Shown here one piece after another: positions 1 to 9,900 of a stretch of DNA of 64,000 bases. Where the stretch lies: assembly GCA_036267135.1 (NCBI GenBank), contig DATAWQ010000040.1, positions 17,770-81,769 on the forward strand, read 5' to 3'. The first letter of the stretch is position 1, and every line of letters starts with the position of its first letter. The stretch is from PALSA-505 sp036267135 (lineage in GTDB: Bacteria; Actinomycetota; Actinomycetes; Streptosporangiales; Streptosporangiaceae). The translations under genes and the position numbers were made by a program. The notes under the pieces were generated by a model that was given only the letters and a program-made list of their open reading frames with translations, ran no database searches and was not told the origin of the DNA.

Positions 1-659
1 CCGCTGCCCCCGCCGTTCAGCGTGAAGCCACCGCTGGTCAGCCCTTGACCGGCCGAACCGGCCGTGTCCGCGTTGCCGCCGGCTCCGCCGTCAAAGATTC
101 CGCGGTTGGGGAGGCAGTTGCTGAAGCCTTCCTTGTTGGCTCCGGCGCCACCACCACCGCCTGCGACCAGCAGATATGTGCCGCCAGAGGTCACATCCGT
201 GGCCCCGCCGCCGCTCCCGCTAAACACACCGGCGCCGCCGCCATTGACTCCACCGGGATAGACCGCCCCGTTGTCCGCTCCACCTATGCCGGCTCCGCCG
301 ACGTCGACGCCCAGCACCTCACCGGGGTAGGTGGCCAGGTTCGCGATCGCCTGAGCCCCGTCGCCGCCTGGCTGATCAGCGTTGTAGTTCGTGCCGCCGA
401 CCCCGCCGTACAGGGTCACCGTTACCGATGACAACCCGGCCGGGACAGTGAACGACTGCCCGGTGCCCGGCGACGCGTAGGTGGCCGCGCAGGTCCCGCC
501 CGAGCACACCGGACTGCCGGTGGCCGCCCAGGCCACGGTGGTGCCGGACGCCAGGGCGAGGCCACCCGCGGCGACCAGCACACTGGCCCCCGCCGCGGCC
601 GTCACGCGGCCACGCGCACGCAGCCGCAGGTGGCCGCTTAATGATCCGAGACTGTTCAT
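1..659 (-). CDS. Glycine-rich secreted protein, cut by left edge
   Basis: Reading the minus strand from ATG at 657-659 gives an open frame of at least 219 codons that runs off the left edge. The start is a basic N-terminus followed by a hydrophobic Ala/Gly/Val stretch ending near WAATGSP, which looks like a Sec signal peptide (residues 1-46). A short beta-like segment with FTVPAG and VTVTLYGG follows, then Gly-rich blocks (GGDGAQAIA, VNGGGAGVFSGSGGGA, LLVAGGGGGAGAN). This layout matches bacterial glycine-rich surface proteins. No catalytic motif is visible. It lies 40 bp downstream of the SRPBCC gene on the same strand, but nothing links their functions. Exact family uncertain. Confidence 0.7.
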   Translation of the reverse strand, partial: MNSLGSLSGHLRLRARGRVTAAAGASVLVAAGGLALASGTTVAWAATGSPVCSGGTCAATYASPGTGQSFTVPAGLSSVTVTLYGGVGGTNYNADQPGGDGAQAIANLATYPGEVLGVDVGGAGIGGADNGAVYPGGVNGGGAGVFSGSGGGATDVTSGGTYLLVAGGGGGAGANKEGFSNCLPNRGIFDGGAGGNADTAGSAGQGLTSGGFTLNGGGS

Positions 660-699
660 GAACCCTGTGCTCCTTGTCTTGGTCTTCTGTGTCTCTTGG

Positions 700-1101
700 T
701 CACGGATGGCCCGGCGGCACCAGACGGTCGCCGGGCAGTGCCTGCCGCAGGACGCTGAGATCCACGGTCAGCGGTCGGCCGTCGCCGGCCTGATGGACGT
801 GCACCCGGGTAGCGCCGTCGTTGGCGGCGCAGGTGAGCCGCAGGACATTGGTGTGCGCACCCGCTCGCAGCCGGTAGGCCACCGACCAGGGCGGCTCGTA
901 AGCGATCAGATCACCGGCACCCGGCAGCTCCTCACCTTCTCGGCGCAGCCGCAGGCTGAACCCGGTGCCGACGCCAGCCCCTGACGTGGCATCGGCCTGG
1001 ACACCGGACACCTCGGGCAGCCAGTCCGCCAGCCGGGCCGGATCGGCCAGGTAGCTGAACACCCGGGCTACCGGATGCGCCAGCACCACCTCGTCGTCCA
1101 T
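700..1101 (-). CDS. SRPBCC (START-like) family protein
   Basis: The 133-residue product begins MDDEVVLAHPVARVFSYLAD and continues with LADWLPEV, the usual opening of SRPBCC/polyketide-cyclase-type hydrophobic-ligand-binding domains. The family makes a helix-grip fold with a deep cavity; members act as cyclases, lipid carriers or stress proteins, and the sequence does not tell which. An upstream in-frame ATG exists, but this start is chosen because AGGAGG lies just upstream (tcctcct at 1111-1117 on the plus strand) and homologues begin here. It is divergent from the AfsR-like regulator. The last residues are short compared with the family, so the C-terminal helix may be trimmed. Confidence 0.75.
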   Translation of the reverse strand: MDDEVVLAHPVARVFSYLADPARLADWLPEVSGVQADATSGAGVGTGFSLRLRREGEELPGAGDLIAYEPPWSVAYRLRAGAHTNVLRLTCAANDGATRVHVHQAGDGRPLTVDLSVLRQALPGDRLVPPGHP

Positions 1102-1296
1102 CCCTGTTCGTCCTCCTAGGCGTGCCGGGCGGCCCGGCGCGGGTGACTTCCCGGCGGCCTGAGGGGAGGTTAAGCTGAGCGCGAGCAAGCGCACCAGGTT
1201 CCGGGTTGCGCCATTGATGCTCAAAAGATGCGGCAAAGGTGGTGGGGCTCGGCACCGGGCTGGCCCCCGGCCCCATCTGGGGGGAGACAGAGCCGG

Positions 1297-3984
1297 GTGC
1301 ATGACCCGGAGCGGTTCCGCCGGGCGGTGCAGGAACGCCGTCGTGCGGCCGGGCACACCCAGCAGCAGCTAGCCCGGGCGATCGGCCTGCACCCGGATGT
1401 GCTCAGCCACAAGCTGCACCAGCGTGGCTCGGGGCTGACCGCGGCGGACGTGACCGCGATCGTCACCACCCTGGCCGGCTGGGGGGCAGTCGCCTCGCAG
1501 GCCGACGCGCGTGACCTGCTCGCGCTCATGGCGGTGCCCCCGCACGCGATTCCAGCCCGAGCCTGGGCCGCTCCGCCGCTGAGCGACCTGCCCCCCGGTG
1601 TGCCCCCCGCTCCCGACGAACCGGACTCCCCCGCGCCCGGGCCAGACGAGCGGGATGTGGAGCGCGATGGCCCGGGCGGCGGCGGCCATCTGCGGCTGGC
1701 ACCGGCGCCGGCGCCGATGACCCCGTTGGTGGGCCGGGCAGCCGAGGTGGCGGCGGTTGTGTCGGCCGTCAGCGGCAGCCGCCTGGTCACACTGACCGGC
1801 ACCGGCGGGACCGGCAAGACCAGGGTGGCCGTGGCGGCCGCCGGCGAGCTCACCGGCCGGTTCGCCGACGGTGTGACGTTCGCCGACCTGGCGCCGCTGG
1901 GCGACGCGGACCTGGTCGAGGTGACGCTGCTGCGCGCGGTGGGCCTGATCCCGCAATCCGCGGCGACGGCCGAGGACCAGCTCACCGCCGCGCTGGCCCC
2001 GGCTCATCTGCTGCTGGTGGCCGACAACATGGAGCACCTGGTGGAACGGGCACCGCTGCTGGGACGGCTGCTCGCCGCCGCTCCCCGGCTGCACCTGCTG
2101 GTCACCAGCCGGATTCCGCTTGGCCTGTACGGCGAGCACCAGGTGCGGGTGCCGCCGCTGCGGCTGCCCGAGACCACCCGGGCCGGGGCCAGCACATCCG
2201 ACACCAGCACAGTAGAGGCCAGCACAGCCGACGCCAGCACAGTAGAGGCCAGCACAGCCGACGCCGATGACACCGAGGCCAGCGAGGCCGTGCAGTTGTT
2301 CATCCAGCGGGCCAGGGCCGTGGCCCCCGGATTCGCGCCGCACGGGGAAGATCTGGCGGCGACGGCCGCGATCTGCGCCGCCCTGGACGGACTGCCGCTG
2401 GCCATCGAGCTGGCCGCGGCCCGGGTGCGGCTGTACCCGCCGCAGGCGCTGCTGGCCCGGCTGCAGGACCGGCTGTCGCTGCTGACCGGCGGGGCGCGGA
2501 ACTTGCCGCAGCGTCAGCAGACCATCCGCGCCGCGCTGGACTGGAGCGACGCGCTGCTCCCAGGCCCGGCCCGTGAGTTGTTCGCGTGCCTGGGCGTGTT
2601 CGCCGGACCGTTCGACGCCGCCGCGGCCGCGGCGGTGTCCGGCGCGCCAGACGCGGAGGCGATGGTGGACCGGCTGGCCGAGCTGGGTGAGCACAGCCTG
2701 CTGGAGGTGACCCCCGGCCCGGTCCCGCGGTTCACGTTGCTGGCCACCGTCCGCGAATACGCCCAGGCCCGGCTGGCCGAGTCCGGCCAGACGGACCGCA
2801 GACACGACCGGCACCTGCGCTACTACCTGGCTCTGGCCACCGAGGCCAGGGCCAGCCTGGACGGCCCCGACCAGGGCATCTGGCTGGACCGCCTGGAAGC
2901 CGAGTTCGCCGACATCCGCGCGGCCCTGGACTGGGCCCGCCTGCACGGGCCGGCCGACCGCACCCGGCTGGAGGATGGGCTGCGGCTGGCCACCGCGGTC
3001 GGCCCGGTATGGCGCCGCCGGGGTTCGCTCGCCGAGGGCGCGCTGCACCTAGAGCGCCTGCTGGCCCTGGACACCCTGCTAGCCGAGAACACCCTGCTGA
3101 CCGAGAACGCTGGGCTAGCCGGGACCGCGGGGCTGACCGGGACCACTGGGCTGACCGGGACCACGGGGCTGACCGGGACCACGGGGCTGACCGGGAACAC
3201 CGGGCAGGCCGGGAACACCGGGCAGCACTCGGTGGCGCCGACCACCAGAGCCTGGGCGGTGCTGGAAGCCTGCGCCATGGCCTGCTTTCGTGGCGACTAT
3301 CCCGCCTCCGCGGCCCTGGCCGAGGAGGGACTGGCCCTGTGCGGCCCGCTCGGTGACTTCGCCGGGCTCGCCTGGGCGCACCGCTACCTCGGCGAGGCCG
3401 CGCTGGCCGCCGGTGATCTGGCCACCGCCGGACTGCACTTCGGCCGCCAGCTCGAGCACGCCCGGCAGGCCGCCGACCTGTGGACCGAGGCATCGGCCCG
3501 CAACATGCTCGGTCAGGTCAGCCGCTACCAGGGCCACTACGACGAGGCCAACGCGGAGCTGCGGCGGGCGCTGCGATGCTTCCGGGAGGCCGGTGACCCC
3601 GGCGGCGCGGCCAGCACGCTGAACAGCCTGGGCGAGGTGGCCCGCGACCGCGGCCAGGCCACCGAGGCCCTGGCCCTGTTCCGGCAGTCGCTGCGCGGCC
3701 ACCAGCAGGCCGGCAACAGGCGCGGCATGGCCGCCGACCTGGAAGGCCTCGCCACCGCGGCCGCCCTGCACGGCGAACCGCGGACCGCCCTCGTCTACCT
3801 CGGCGCGGCCCAGGCGCTGCGCCAGGCCAGCGGCGGCCTGCTGCTGCCGGTCGAACAGGATCTCTTGGACCGGCTGCTCGACGCCAACCTCGACTCCCTG
3901 TCACCCCGGGAGCGCGGCCAGGCCCTCGCCGAAGGCCGTACCCGCCCGCTGGCCCAGGTCATCGCCGAGGCGCTCGGCGGCTAG
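1297..3984 (+). CDS. AfsR-like regulator: HTH, NB-ARC ATPase, TPR
   Basis: About 895 residues from GTG 1297, which has GGGGGAG 11 nt upstream; an in-frame ATG at 1228 has no ribosome site. Domains in order: a short XRE-like helix-turn-helix (AGHTQQQLARAIGLHPDVLS), then an NB-ARC/STAND ATPase with Walker A GTGGTGKT, a weak Walker B (LLLVADNMEH) and the GLPLAIELAAARV motif, then C-terminal TPR-type helical repeats. Such proteins switch transcription on after ligand- and ATP-driven assembly. There is no C-terminal LuxR HTH. Two low-complexity insertions are encoded by DNA tandem repeats (2190-2270 and 3070-3225). The epoxide hydrolase starts 14 bp downstream and is probably co-transcribed. Confidence 0.82.
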   Translation: MHDPERFRRAVQERRRAAGHTQQQLARAIGLHPDVLSHKLHQRGSGLTAADVTAIVTTLAGWGAVASQADARDLLALMAVPPHAIPARAWAAPPLSDLPPGVPPAPDEPDSPAPGPDERDVERDGPGGGGHLRLAPAPAPMTPLVGRAAEVAAVVSAVSGSRLVTLTGTGGTGKTRVAVAAAGELTGRFADGVTFADLAPLGDADLVEVTLLRAVGLIPQSAATAEDQLTAALAPAHLLLVADNMEHLVERAPLLGRLLAAAPRLHLLVTSRIPLGLYGEHQVRVPPLRLPETTRAGASTSDTSTVEASTADASTVEASTADADDTEASEAVQLFIQRARAVAPGFAPHGEDLAATAAICAALDGLPLAIELAAARVRLYPPQALLARLQDRLSLLTGGARNLPQRQQTIRAALDWSDALLPGPARELFACLGVFAGPFDAAAAAAVSGAPDAEAMVDRLAELGEHSLLEVTPGPVPRFTLLATVREYAQARLAESGQTDRRHDRHLRYYLALATEARASLDGPDQGIWLDRLEAEFADIRAALDWARLHGPADRTRLEDGLRLATAVGPVWRRRGSLAEGALHLERLLALDTLLAENTLLTENAGLAGTAGLTGTTGLTGTTGLTGTTGLTGNTGQAGNTGQHSVAPTTRAWAVLEACAMACFRGDYPASAALAEEGLALCGPLGDFAGLAWAHRYLGEAALAAGDLATAGLHFGRQLEHARQAADLWTEASARNMLGQVSRYQGHYDEANAELRRALRCFREAGDPGGAASTLNSLGEVARDRGQATEALALFRQSLRGHQQAGNRRGMAADLEGLATAAALHGEPRTALVYLGAAQALRQASGGLLLPVEQDLLDRLLDANLDSLSPRERGQALAEGRTRPLAQVIAEALGG
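2199..2267 (+). repeat. 30-bp tandem repeat inside regulator
   Basis: Roughly two and a bit copies of a 30-bp unit containing gccagcacagtagag encode a Ser/Thr/Ala/Glu-rich insertion (STVEASTADA repeated) between the ATPase core and the next helical part of the AfsR-like regulator. It keeps the reading frame. Confidence 0.75.
3070..3225 (+). repeat. 18-bp minisatellite inside regulator
   Basis: About eight copies of an 18-bp unit, best seen as gggctgaccgggaccacg, encode a hexapeptide repeat GLTGTT. The first units (TLLAEN, TLLTEN) have diverged and the middle ones are nearly identical, as expected for recent slippage. The array sits within the TPR region and stays in frame. Confidence 0.85.
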
Positions 3985-3998
3985 GGCATGCTGGCCTG

Positions 3999-5138
3999 AT
4001 GAGCGATGACGTGGTCCCGTTCGTGATCGACGTTCCGCAGGCTGACCTCGATGATCTGAATGAACGGCTGCGCCGGACCAGGTGGCCCGACCCTGAGACG
4101 CCCGGCGACTGGTCGCAGGGCGTGCCGCTGGACTACACCCGGCGGCTGTGTGAGTACTGGCGGGACCACTACGACTGGCGGGCCACCGAGGCCAGGCTCA
4201 ACCAGTTCCCCCAGTTCACAACCGAGATCGACGGCCTCCCCATTCACTTCCTGCACGTCCGGTCGCCGCACCCAGACGCGCTGCCGCTGGTGATGACGCA
4301 CGGCTGGCCCGGCTCGATCGTCGAGTTCGGCAAGGTCATCGGGCCGCTCACCGACCCCACCGCCCACGGCGGGGACGCGGCCGACGCGTTCCACCTGGTG
4401 TGCCCGTCGCTGCCGGGGTACGGCTTCAGCGGCAAGCCGGCCGAGCCGGGCTGGGACGTCCCGCACGTCGCCGACGCGTGGGACACGCTGATGACCAGGC
4501 TCGGCTACCCCCGCTACGCCGCCCAGGGCGGCGACTGGGGTTCCCAGGTGACCACGGCCCTCGGCGTCCGGCACGCCGATCACCTGGCCGGCATCCACCT
4601 CAACATGGTCGGCGCCGCGCCCGATCCCGACACCATGAACGACCTCACCGAGCGGGAACAGGACGCGCTCGCCGCGATGCGGCACTACGCCAAGTGGGAC
4701 TCGGGGTACTCCAAGCAGCAGTCCACCCGCCCGCAGACAATCGGCTACGGCCTCACCGACTCCCCCGCGGGCCTGTGCGCCTGGATCATCGAGAAGTTCT
4801 GGTCCTGGACCGACTGCGACGGAGACCCAGCCAACGTCCTGACCTGGGACGAGATGCTCGACAACGTCATGCTCTACTGGCTGCCCGCCACCGGCGCCTC
4901 CGCCGCCCGCCTCTACTGGGAAAGCTTCGGCCACCCCGTCCGCGACCAAGTCCACGCCCCCACCGCCTGCTCGATCTTTCCCAAGGAAATCCTCCGCCCC
5001 TCCCGCCGCTGGGCCGAAAAACAGTTCCCCAACCTCCACTACTGGAACGAACTCACCCGCGGCGGCCACTTCGCCGCCTTCGAACAACCCGCCACCTTCA
5101 CCACCGAAGTCCGCTCCGCCCTCCGCCCCCTCCGCTAA
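3999..5138 (+). CDS. Epoxide hydrolase (EHN-type alpha/beta hydrolase)
   Basis: 379 residues. The N-terminal segment (FVIDVPQADLDDLNERLRRTRWPD) is the epoxide hydrolase N-terminal domain. The alpha/beta-hydrolase core follows, with oxyanion motif HGWPGS at about 101-106, GYGFSGKP, the nucleophile Asp179 in GGDWGS, and the catalytic His357 in GGHFAAFEQP. The family opens epoxides to vicinal diols through an aspartyl ester intermediate; the natural substrate cannot be read from sequence. It starts 14 bp after the AfsR-like regulator, so the pair may form a unit. In roughly the last 80 codons the third position loses G almost completely and becomes C-rich, unlike the 5' half. Confidence 0.9.
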   Translation: MSDDVVPFVIDVPQADLDDLNERLRRTRWPDPETPGDWSQGVPLDYTRRLCEYWRDHYDWRATEARLNQFPQFTTEIDGLPIHFLHVRSPHPDALPLVMTHGWPGSIVEFGKVIGPLTDPTAHGGDAADAFHLVCPSLPGYGFSGKPAEPGWDVPHVADAWDTLMTRLGYPRYAAQGGDWGSQVTTALGVRHADHLAGIHLNMVGAAPDPDTMNDLTEREQDALAAMRHYAKWDSGYSKQQSTRPQTIGYGLTDSPAGLCAWIIEKFWSWTDCDGDPANVLTWDEMLDNVMLYWLPATGASAARLYWESFGHPVRDQVHAPTACSIFPKEILRPSRRWAEKQFPNLHYWNELTRGGHFAAFEQPATFTTEVRSALRPLR

Positions 5139-5319
5139 CCCCACCCCCAACCACCTCAATCCACCACTCCAACCCCAGTTACCTCAATCGGCCCAGTCAC
5201 CCAACCGACCGGCAATCCAAGATCATTTCGGCTTAGCACACACCGTGTGGGGGGTTGAGAGTGGGGCAAATCGGGCGCGTTTCTGGTCACAGCGCATGCT
5301 AAGCGCCCCTCCCGAGTCA

Positions 5320-5333
5320 TGACAACGTTGTCA
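5320..5333. promoter_or_regulatory. LacI-type operator-like palindrome
   Basis: TGACAACGTTGTCA is a perfect 14-bp palindrome with the central CG typical of LacI/GalR-family operators. No LacI-family gene or sugar-uptake gene is in the window, and the site lies between convergent genes, so its role is unclear. Confidence 0.4.
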
Positions 5334-5423
5334 AACAAGCTGGAGAGGGAAGAGGGGGAGGTGGGGAGTAGGAGGAGGTGGGGAAGAGGCGGAGGCGGGG
5401 AAGAGGCGGAGCGTGATCGTTTC

Positions 5424-5497
5424 CACTCTTCCCGTTTTGTTGGGGTACAAAAGGGACGAAACGGACTGAAATTTGGTCACAGTGCGGGAAGAGTGGT
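5424..5497. repeat. Long inverted repeat with nested stem
   Basis: The arms CCACTCTTCCCG (5424-5435) and CGGGAAGAGTGG (5486-5497) are a perfect 12-bp inverted repeat about 50 nt apart. Between them, CGTTT near 5435 and GAAACG near 5458 can pair as a nested stem. The element could fold as a hairpin in either strand's RNA. It lacks a U-tract. Confidence 0.6.
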
Positions 5498-5722
5498 CGC
5501 CCGGGGTGTGTACAGGGCGCAGATGCGCACGGCGGCGCTGGCGGGGCGGGCCGGACGGACGGACGCGACGGGCCGCTCAGCGCAACGGCACACACCCACC
5601 GACGGCGAGACGCTCCTCGCCCACGGGACGAGGCACTGCTGACGAGGAGTGACCCGCCGAGGGCAGCTTCGGGGAGGGAGGAACCGACGGCGAGACGCTC
5701 CCCAGCCGCGTGACGAGGGGTG

Positions 5723-6916
5723 TTAGTGGGGGGTGAGCTGGGCGAGGGTGGTTTGGAGGAGGGAGAAGCGGATGCGTTCTTGTTCTAGGCGGAGGGAGGG
5801 GGCGTAGAGGTCGGTGGTTAGGTCGTGGGCGAGGGCGGCCTCGTCGGGGGTGAGGTGGGTGGGGTCGGGGCGGGCCGGGGTGGGTTCGGTGACCCATTGG
5901 GAGCGGTGGGCCAGCAGGGTGGCGCGGTCCATGAGCATGGAGCGGGTGTGCGGGAAGCGGCGGCGCAGGCGGGCCAGGATTTCGAGGCCGTGGGTGTCGA
6001 TGTCGCCCCAGTAGACGAGGTGGCGGTCGGCCAGCCAAGGCAGCTGTTCGAGCACGGACACCGCGTAGCCGCCGCCGAAGATCACGATGGCGTCGGCCAC
6101 CGGCGGGAAGGCAAGGTAGGTGACTTCGTTCTCCACCACGTAGACGGCCGAGATGCCGGGCGGCGCGGTGGGCATCTCGGCGGCGCGAACGGTGAGCTCG
6201 GAGAGCTGGGTGGGGCCCGCGGCCAGGTAGCGGAACCTGACGTAGGCCGGCTTCTTGCGGAACCGGTACCGGCCGGCGAAGTCGGAGCGGGGCACGGTGG
6301 GGTCGATCCGGACGGATGGGAGCTGGCAGTCGAGCAGGTCGGTGAGGATGCCCCGGTGACGCTCGATGAACTTGGTGTCCACGCCCGGCACGTCGATCTG
6401 GCGCAGGTAGAGCCCGGGGCCGGCGAACTGGTCGATCCACTGAACGGTGCCGAGCACGCGGTCCCAGTCGTGGGCCAGGGCCAGCACCTTGACCGGGTGG
6501 GCGATCATCCAGTCGGCCAGGGCCGGCATCATCGCCTTGGCCTGATCCAGCACGGCGCCGAACCTGGCCACCTCGGCCTCGACGTCGAGCAATTGCCAGA
6601 GCCGCTCGTAGCTGTCGATCCAGGCCCGGCACGGGATCGCGTTGACGCCGATGACCCGGCCGCCGACCTGCTTGTGCTCGATCCGGACGAGGCCACGGCC
6701 GGCGCCCGCCCAGCCACGGGCCCAGGCCTGCGCGTCGGCGAAGCTGGCGGCCAGCTCGGCCGCGGCCGGGCCGCGGATGGGCAGGCCCAGCGGTTCCCAG
6801 GGCTGGCCGCTGGCGAACTGGGTGAGGAACGTGCCGATCTCCCAGCGTTTGCGCAGGGTGCGCAGCACGTCGGCCGGGGTGACCCAGGCCGGTCGTCGGG
6901 CCGCGGCGGGACTCAT
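5723..6916 (-). CDS. jetD: Wadjet nuclease subunit JetD
   Basis: 397 residues, DUF3322 followed by DUF2220. The C-terminal half carries a Toprim-like metal site: glutamates in VVENEV (about 262/264) and the DID..H cluster in YWGDIDTHGLEI (Asp305, Asp307, His309), all intact. In Wadjet, JetD cuts plasmid DNA after the JetABC SMC-like motor has extruded a loop of the circle. ATG at 6914-6916 lies one base after the jetC stop, so translation is coupled. It is the last gene of jetABCD. As in the facing epoxide hydrolase, the 3' codons are strikingly C-rich and avoid G in the third position. Confidence 0.92.
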   Translation of the reverse strand: MSPAAARRPAWVTPADVLRTLRKRWEIGTFLTQFASGQPWEPLGLPIRGPAAAELAASFADAQAWARGWAGAGRGLVRIEHKQVGGRVIGVNAIPCRAWIDSYERLWQLLDVEAEVARFGAVLDQAKAMMPALADWMIAHPVKVLALAHDWDRVLGTVQWIDQFAGPGLYLRQIDVPGVDTKFIERHRGILTDLLDCQLPSVRIDPTVPRSDFAGRYRFRKKPAYVRFRYLAAGPTQLSELTVRAAEMPTAPPGISAVYVVENEVTYLAFPPVADAIVIFGGGYAVSVLEQLPWLADRHLVYWGDIDTHGLEILARLRRRFPHTRSMLMDRATLLAHRSQWVTEPTPARPDPTHLTPDEAALAHDLTTDLYAPSLRLEQERIRFSLLQTTLAQLTPH

Positions 6917-6917
6917 G

Positions 6918-9900
6918 TCAGCTCCTGGAGCTAGCCGAAGGTACGGCCAGGCTCAGCGCGTGCGCGAGCTGGCGTTGCTTGTACTCCTCGATCGTCAAGG
7001 TTTGCAGCCGGGAGTAGTTGCTGTCTGGGTTGTCCACAAATCCGACCGCGGACACGTACGGCTCGATGACGTGAATCTTCTGCAGCGGGGTGACGATCAG
7101 CAACTGCAGGCCGAGACGGCGGAACAGCTGGAGCGCGAACCGGGTGGACTCGTCAGAGCCCCGGCCGAAGGCCTCGTCGATGACCACGAAGCGGAATGTC
7201 TTGGTCCTGGTGGCGCCCCACTCCAGCTTGAACTGGTAGGCCAGCGAGGCGGCCAGGATCGTGTAGGCCAGCTTCTCCTTCTGCCCGCCGGACTTGCCGC
7301 CGGAGTCGGTGTAGTTCTCGTACTCGGTGTCGTCCTCGCGCCAGCGCTCGGAGGCGGAGAAGATGAACCAGTTGCGCACGTCGGTGACCCGGCGGGTCCA
7401 GGCCCGGTCGGGCTCGGTCTGCCCCTCCCGGCCCTTGAACCGCTCGATGAGCCTGGCCACTTGCAAGAACTTCTGCTCGGAGTACTGGTCGGACACGTCG
7501 TCGGACAGCGAGCCGTCGGTGGCCTCGCGCAACTCGGTGATGAAGTCGCGGATCTCGGTGTTCGGGGTCGGCTGGGTCTCCAGCCGGATGTAGCGGCCCG
7601 GGTTGTAGTCCACGCCGATCAGCGACTCGTTGATGGTGGCGACCCGGTCCCTGATCAGCTCGCGCTGCTTGCCGAGCTGAGAGTGGAAACCGGCGATATC
7701 GCGGATCGTGTTCGTGTTCAGGTAGGTCTTGAACTGGGTCTGGAACCGGGGCAGGTCGTCGCGGGCCAGGCGCTGGTGCAGGTCGCGGTACCCCCCGGCG
7801 GACAGCACGCTGTCGTCGAACTCGGCGGTCTCCACCGGGTAGGCGGTGCGGAACTCGCCCATCCTGGCCACGATCTTGTTACCCAGGCCGGTCTGCCGGA
7901 CACGCAGCCTTTCGATCGCCGCGTCGAGGTGCTGCCTGGCCGCGGCTTCGCAACGGTCGCATCGAGCGGGTGAGTCAGCGGGCAGGTCAGCGAGGGGCGG
8001 CTTGGCCAGCCTGGCCTCGATCGCGGCGAAATGGGCGCGGGCTGGCTCGCAGGCCGGCTCGGTCAGCACCGCGTCGGCGTCGGCCAGGCCGCGGTAGGCG
8101 GTCTCGATTTCGTTGCCGAGGCTGCCGATCGCGCCGGTCAGGGTCTCCTGCTTCCCGGCCGCTTCCTCGATGTCGCGCTGGACGCGGTCAAGCTCGCGGC
8201 TGAGCCGTTCCAGCTCTTTCGACGCCTGCTCCAGGGTCTGCTTCTCCCTGGCCAGGCTCTCGATCTTGCTGACCAGCGACTCCCAGTCGATGTCGGCGAA
8301 GTCGGTGGTCGCGGCGAGAACCGCGAGCGCCTGGCCGCGCTGGCTGGCCGCGGCCAGCGCGTCACGGTGCTTCTTCTGGTCGGCGGCCACCTGGTGCTGC
8401 CGGCGCTGAACCGCGGCGGCCCGGGCCAGCAGAACGTCCACCTTCCGCTGGTTGGTCCAGCCGAGCACGTAGGTGCTGCGGTCGTCGATGCGGTGGGTGT
8501 CGTTCTTCTCGTGCCGCCCACCGCCACCCTTGAACTGGCCGGCCTTGGTGATGGCCCGGGGCACACGACGGAACTCGGCCATCGTGTCGACGCACTCGTA
8601 GCCGGCCCGGCGGTCCAGTTCCCGCTCCAGCCACGGGTAGAACGGGCCGTCCTTGATGTCCAGCTTGGCCGACAGCAGGTGGCCGGGCGGCGCGCCCGGG
8701 CCCGCGGACACGCTGGCCGGGACGCGGTAGTACACCAGCCTGGTGCCCAGGTGGTGGTCGTTGATCCAGTCCGACACCGCCGGGTACTCGCCGTCGGGCA
8801 CCAGAATCGACAGGGCGAAGCCGTGCAGCACGCGTTCGGCCGCGCCCTCCCAGTCTGCCTCCTCGGGCCGCACCTGGATCAGCTCGCCGGCGAACGGCAG
8901 GTCGGTCTCGGCCAGGCCGAGCTGGTCGCACAGCGTGCGCCGCAGGTCCAGGCTGCGCTTGGGGATGCTGGTCTGGCGGGACTGCAGGCTGCGCAGCTCG
9001 GCGTTGAGCTCGGCGGCCTCGGCGTCGCGCGACTTCGCCTCGACCGCGGCCTCGGTGAGCCGGTTCTGGCTGTCGGCCTGCTCCTCGCTGACCGCCGCGG
9101 CCGCCGCGGCGACCTGCCGCTGCCTGGCGGCAAACTGCTCGGCCGTTTGCACCGGGTCCATCCCGGCCCTGGCCAGCAGTTCGCCGTAGCGCTCGGCCTT
9201 CTCCTGGCGGGTGGCGCGGGCGTCGGCGGTGCCGGCGAGTTCGCGCTCGATCTCGGCCAGCCGGTGGCCGCCGTGACCCGCGCGCTCCAGCTCGAGCCTC
9301 TTCTCCTCGGTGCGCAGCCCGGCGACGTCCGCCTTCAGCTTCTTGAGTTCGGCTTCGCGTTCGGCCTTTCGCTGCTCCAGGCCGCCGATCTGCTCTTCAA
9401 GCAGCCGGGCCTTGCGCCCGGCGAAGAAGAACCGCAGCGCGTCGCGCTGGCCGGTCAGGTCCGCGATGTCCGCGCCGGCCCGGTCGTGCGCGTCGCAGTC
9501 GGCCAGCAGCGGGCCGAGCAGTTCGAGCTGAGCCTGGGCCCGGCGGACCGCGTCGTGCGCCTTGGTGAGGTCCTCGAAGTGGGCGACCAGCCGCTCGGTC
9601 CAGGCGGCCGCGTCGAACGGTTCGAGCATGTGGCCGCGGACGAAGTCGTTCAGGTTGCCGACCGACTTCATCGACACGGTCTGGTGGAACAGATCCATGG
9701 CCTGCTTGGACTCGATGCCGAGGCGGCGGCGGAAGTCCTTGCCGTAGTCGGGGAAGTGGTCGTGGGTGCGGGCCCCGGCCGCGCGAAGCCGCTTTTTCAG
9801 GGAGGCGATGTCGGTGCCGAACTCGGCAAAGTCGCCGGTGACCGACAGGTCGCGGTCGGCCACCACGTAGAACCGGTCCGGCTGGCCGGTGTTACCGTCG

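Larger units (their letters stand above)
5139..5722. other. Non-coding convergent region with structured repeats
   Basis: The gap between the convergent epoxide hydrolase and jetD holds no ORF with protein-like composition. It has a C-rich left part (5139-5215), a LacI-operator-like palindrome (5320-5333), a purine-rich tract (5342-5412), a long inverted repeat (5424-5497) and a 17-bp direct repeat, ccgacggcgagacgctc, at 5598 and again at 5684. It could hold transcription terminators, a structured RNA or the debris of a small element; nothing settles which. Confidence 0.6.

Noticed and set aside
5342..5412. Purine-rich tract considered as a G-quadruplex or triplex regulatory element.
   Set aside because: G-runs are irregular and interrupted. 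It may simply reflect the C-rich composition seen on the opposite strand around jetD; not enough to claim a function.
5156..5642. Three short ORFs (60-107 codons) in the gap between epoxide hydrolase and jetD.
   Set aside because: They overlap each other on both strands, have low-complexity products rich in Arg, Gly or Pro, and no ribosome sites. The region's repeats explain the open frames.
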